Source of the DNA: Chrysogorgia sp. JL179-B06
Lineage: Eukaryota; Cnidaria; Anthozoa; Scleralcyonacea; Chrysogorgiidae
NCBI GenBank assembly: GCA_035772405.1
Contig: JAYKKM010000081.1
Span: 1,369,001-1,433,000 of the forward strand
Reading direction: 5' to 3'
Length of the DNA stretch: 64,000 nt
In this document: one piece after another, positions 60,297-64,000 of the stretch
Layout of the letters: the number at the start of each line of letters is the position of its first letter
Position numbering within the stretch: position 1 is the stretch's first letter
Notes under the pieces: generated by a model
Seen by the model: only the letters and a program-made list of their open reading frames with translations
The model's database searches: none
Told to the model about the DNA's origin: nothing
Position numbers and translations under genes: made by a program

Positions 60297-60412
60297 CCAG
60301 GAGAGGAAACCCAGGTTAGGAGAGGAAACCCAGGTTCGGAGGGGAAATCCAGGTTAGGAGAGGAAACCCAGGTTAGGAGAGGAAACCCAGGTTAGGAGAG
60401 GAAACCCTTATG
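60297..60412. repeat. Tandem repeat, 19-bp unit
   Basis: Six copies of AGGAGAGGAAACCCAGGTT in the intron between the GTPase and helical exons. Confidence 0.9.
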
Positions 60413-60635
60413 TTAAAATAAGTTTGGTTGTATTATTTTCAATATTGTACAAGGAGATATATTTTATAAAATCAGATGGTTAATAACATATGAGGCCTTT
60501 TTTGTAACCTAGTAAACAATGTTCTTTTTTAAAGAGCAGTTTTGAATGGTTTAGTTCGTCTGCACGGCACATGGCCTGGTTAAAGCAGTATTGGCTTTAC
60601 CAGTATTGAGTAAACAATGTTTTGCAAATTCCTAG

Positions 60636-62006
60636 GCACGGATGAGGAGGTGTACAATGATTATTTCAGGAAAGAGGAGAGTACCAATAATGACGCCATA
60701 AAGAGGAACGAGATTCGTGAAAAGCTTCTCAAGATGTTTGAAAGTATCCAGGTGAAACTTTTTCGACATCCCCTCAATACCACCCAGAGTAATCCGAAAA
60801 TGGAAGAATTGAAAAAGGAAATTCGAGATAAGGTCCGCGAGCCACGTATGTTTGGTGAAACTACATGCTTAACACCCGAGAACGTCAACGAGATCACAAG
60901 GGACATCGTGGAACAACTCAATACAAAGGAGGAGTTGATAGTGCTGTCGATTGTTAGCCTAATACAACGGCATGAAGTTAACCAAGCGTACGATCGATGC
61001 ATGGTCAGCTTGTCGAAGATATTTGAGATACCAGATAATCCACGCAGGATTGGCATCGAAGGAATCCTAACAATGAAAAAGAATAAATGCATCCAACAAT
61101 TTGAAAATAATACCAACAAGGCGGATTTTGAATTGCAATATAGAAAAGAGAAAAAAGGAAACCTGGAAGCATATTTCAACGCTCGATTAGCTGACAAAAT
61201 AAAGGTGATCACGGGGCTTCAATGCAAGGAAATAGACACGGCAGCGCGTGATTTTCAAAGGAATCTGGTCGAAAGACTAAATAGCATCATTCTACCACAG
61301 AAGGATGAACGTAGAGTTGAGGAATCAATGAATGCAGAGGCAACGAGGCTGCTCGGAAGTTTTAATCAAGGTACAAATACATTTGATTTGGCTACTGTTC
61401 ATCAAACGAGTACTTACAGCAGACTGGACCAATCATACAGAGCGAATATCCAGTCAAGAATGCAAAAAAACAGGGTCCAGAAACAGCGTGTAAAAGAAGC
61501 CAAAATAACTTTCAAACGTCAGCTGCAAGAGAAATTCCAGAGCATCCATTTGGAAAGTCGCAATACACTTAGTCCAAAACTAAAAAATATAACGCGCAAT
61601 GTCTTTGATAAGTTTGAGCAAGACACATGGGAAGTAAATGGGTCATCTGAGTACAAACGTCAAACCAAAGAAAAGCTTAAACTGTTCTCTGGCAATTTGG
61701 AACGCGAAAAACTAAGCGAAAACGATAAACGGCAAAGAGAACGTACGCTTGTGGATAAGGAGAAAACGAAATTTGAAAAATCATTGAAGAGTTCGTTTCA
61801 TGAATTTAAGCTTCCAGTCAGCCAAGCGGGTCTACTTCAAGAACAGTTGAAGAGAAAAGAGAGAGAATATCTCCAAATCTTTGATAGAGAAACCCAGAAT
61901 GTAGACCTAGAAGCAGAGCACAAACATCTTGTCAAAGCGCAACTTAAGGATTTCGCCATGGAAGTAATAAATAACATGGTCATGAGAAATTATCAAAAGA
62001 TTCAAG
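60636..62006 (+). CDS. GBP-like large GTPase, locus 3, helical-domain exon
   Basis: The acceptor AAATTCCTAG lies before 60636; GC completes Gly. It starts TDEEVYNDYFRKEESTNNDA, then the cap segment (LKMFESIQVKLFRHPLN), KKEIRDKVREPRMFGETTCL and the GBP helical start (SIVSLIQRHEVNQAYDRCMV). About four helical units follow, beginning near CMVSLSKIFEIPDN, FQRNLVERLNSIILPQ, FKRQLQEKFQSIHLES and FEKSLKSSFHEFKLPV, each 75-100 residues. It ends MVMRNYQKIQ in phase 1 before GTATGT, so at least one more exon (tail) is expected, outside the window or unrecognised. Confidence 0.88.
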
Positions 62007-62068
62007 GTATGTAATATACTCAATGTCTTCGCTGACATAATTTGTAGTGTTGATGTTTATAATGTTAA

Positions 62069-62552
62069 AGGACATTGGCAACAAAAATTAAGTTTGTCTA
62101 ATATGAAAAAAATCGTAAAACGATAGAGTAACACCTTTTACAACTTTCCCGTATTTTACTTTACTTTTACGTTTTTGAAATATTTCAGTTTGTTTGATAT
62201 GTAAATGAGATTGTCTCTGACGTCAGGTGCTGGGTAGAGAATTTTCACTTATTAAAGAATGTCTTATATCTCAGTGATTGCTAAGTTTACAACGTTCATT
62301 ATCATGAGTAGTTATTATACGCACATTTTCATGTAAATTTGTGGAACAAACTTGAAGATGGAACTAATATTCTGAAATGTGTGAAAATTCTATACCCTGC
62401 ACCTGACGTCAGAGACCATCTCATTTACATATCAAAAAAACTGAAATATTCCAAAAATGAAGTAAAATATGGAAAAGTTGTAAAAGGTGTTACTCTATCA
62501 TTTTACGAGTTCTTTCATATTAGGCAAACTTAATTTTTGTTGCCAATGTCCT
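62069..62552. mobile_element. Long-TIR palindromic MITE, copy 2
   Basis: Same family as 20557-21012: left arm AAAGGACATTGGCAACAAAA, right arm ending TTGTTGCCAATGTCCT, about 170-bp arms. It lies only about 60 bases after the donor of the last visible exon of locus 3. Confidence 0.75.
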
Positions 62553-62789
62553 AATGACTAATTAAAAGTGACAATTAATGGCAGACTAGAAATACGTGTA
62601 CGCAACAACCCCTCGCTCGATGTAGTGTAATACTGCTACAATGGACGCAATTTGGCGCATCCCAATTAATTGGGCTTAGGTACAAGAAAGGGTCAAAATA
62701 AATAGGTTAGTTTTGGTAATAAATAATAGTTGTTTGAAAAAAAAAAAGAAAAGAAAAAACTCGACATTTGGAAAAAGGAGAAAAATCAC

Positions 62790-63290
62790 GAAGAAAAGCC
62801 TACCTCGTACCCAGGGTATTTTGCCTCCACGGCGGAAGGTCGGCGAAAATGGCCCTGGGATCGGCTGGTCCATTCTATAACCCGATTGGCTTGTCATAAA
62901 ACTCAATTAATTCAGCCGAGTATAACTGATTTATTCATCTAAATCTGAATGCTGTGATAGTGATAGCTTTCGCTAAATTGGATATATGCTTCTTCATAGC
63001 TTTTGTAAGAGATAACCATGGATGTACATGTATGGTGGATTATTAAGCTTGTTAGCTGCTTTTATGCTGACGAATGCTGACATGAACAACTCTGAAGAGC
63101 GTTGAATATTTCTCAATTATTCAGGTCAACAAAGTAGACAAAGGCAATGGAACAAAGACCACAAAAATTATCATATCTAAACACCCATAAATTCTGGATG
63201 TCACGTGACCAGCCGATCCCAGGGCCATTTTCGCCGACCTTCCACCGTGGAGGCAAAATGCCCTGGGTACGAGGTTGGGAGAAAAGCCGC
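62790..63290. repeat. Inverted pair of a dispersed repeat
   Basis: 62800-62880 (CTCGTACCCAGGGTATTTTG onward) and 63203-63285 (ending TGCCCTGGGTACGAGGTTGG) are inverted copies. A part also occurs at 30.55-30.60 kb. No gene seen between them. Confidence 0.7.
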
Positions 63291-63477
63291 AGCCGCTCGA
63301 ACTTATATAACACACATCCTTTCGATAGCTGGTTATGGAGCGTGGTTCGCTAGGCCTACGTCCAGGTGTTTTTATCGAAACACCAATTCTAGGAAGGTTG
63401 CCAGTCAAGGCTAAAGAGGCCTCCCTCCTCACTTGATAGGTTTGCATAAAAATGCTAAGGGCCTATCTACCCTTATT

Positions 63478-64000
63478 ATTACATTGAGTCGGTTTCCTTT
63501 GATGTACCGCGGGATGTATGCGCCATACATCCCTATGAATACTAATAAGATAAGAAACGAAGAAAAAACTAGGAAAATCTTTGTCCAAGGCGGACAAAAT
63601 CGACAAAACTTTGTTGGAAACCTCCTCAATGTAATAATAAGTCAGATAAACACCTCGAACGTCGGGATTTATGCGATATACAGCCCTCGGACGCTATGCG
63701 TCCTCGGGGCTGTATGCCGCATAAATCCCTCGTTCTCGGTGCTTATCTATTACTTAGTTCATGATCGAGTCGGTTTTCTTTGATGTACCGCGGGCTTTAT
63801 CTAGCATAAAGACCATGAATACTAATTAGATAAGAAATGAAGGGAAAAACTAGGGAAATCTTTGTCCAAGGTGGATAAAATGGACAAAACTTTGTTGGAA
63901 AACCTCCTCAATCATGAACTAAATCAGATAGATCCCTCGAGTGTCGGGCTTTATGCTATATAAAGCCCTCGGACGCTGCGCGTCCTCGGGGCTTTATATA
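63478..64000. repeat. Dispersed repeat, runs past the window end
   Basis: Two related tandem blocks (63478-63760 and 63765-64000) start GAGTCGGTTT(C/T)CTTTGATG. They continue with a palindromic GCCCTCGGACGCT(A/G)(T/C)GCGTCCTCGGGGC-type core. Matches 25.03-25.18 plus 25.97-26.1 kb. Confidence 0.7.

Overview
The window is eukaryotic: split genes with GT..AG introns, an AT-rich background, and dense transposon debris and minisatellites. The best guess is an early-branching marine animal, probably a cnidarian (anthozoan-like). The guess rests on the gene families (TAF4, BTB-BACK-Kelch, guanylate-binding-protein-like GTPases) and on the mix of Penelope-like elements, hammerhead-ribozyme repeats, hAT, Harbinger and CR1-like LINE remnants. 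The species cannot be fixed from the sequence.

Layout: 1-6.2 kb holds minisatellites and small inverted-repeat elements. 6.2-7.3 kb is the first coding exon of a TAF4-like TFIID subunit on the minus strand, running off to the left. 10.25-19.06 kb is a Kelch-like (KLHL) adaptor gene on the plus strand. Its first intron (about 6.8 kb) carries a hAT remnant, a 19-bp minisatellite, a 2.2-kb 17/18-bp minisatellite and a MITE. 19-30.5 kb is intergenic and made of palindromic MITEs, LINE fragments, a Penelope-like fragment and a tandem hammerhead-ribozyme (retrozyme-like) repeat.

From about 32 to 62 kb there are three tandem copies of a GBP/atlastin-type large GTPase gene, all on the plus strand. 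Each has a GTPase exon (34.5, 46.5, 59.7 kb) followed by a helical exon (39.2, 47.9, 60.6 kb) with identical intron phases. Two loci also show a terminal exon for a hydrophobic C-terminal tail (40.8 and 50.1 kb). Long stretches upstream of copies 1 and 2 match each other, so they arose by segmental duplication. Small upstream exons fit in phase in locus 2 but are frame-broken in locus 1. The helical exon carries about one, three and four copies of an 80-residue-type unit in loci 1, 2 and 3. In vertebrates GBPs are interferon-inducible, membrane-acting immune GTPases; an immune role here is inference.

The most unusual signals are: (a) self-cleaving hammerhead folds in at least three sequence contexts, including a 234-bp tandem repeat at 30.11-30.42 kb; (b) the GBP-like array with variable helical repeats and alanine/valine-rich tails; (c) minisatellites sitting between terminal inverted repeats, two of which share a core sequence although 12 kb apart.
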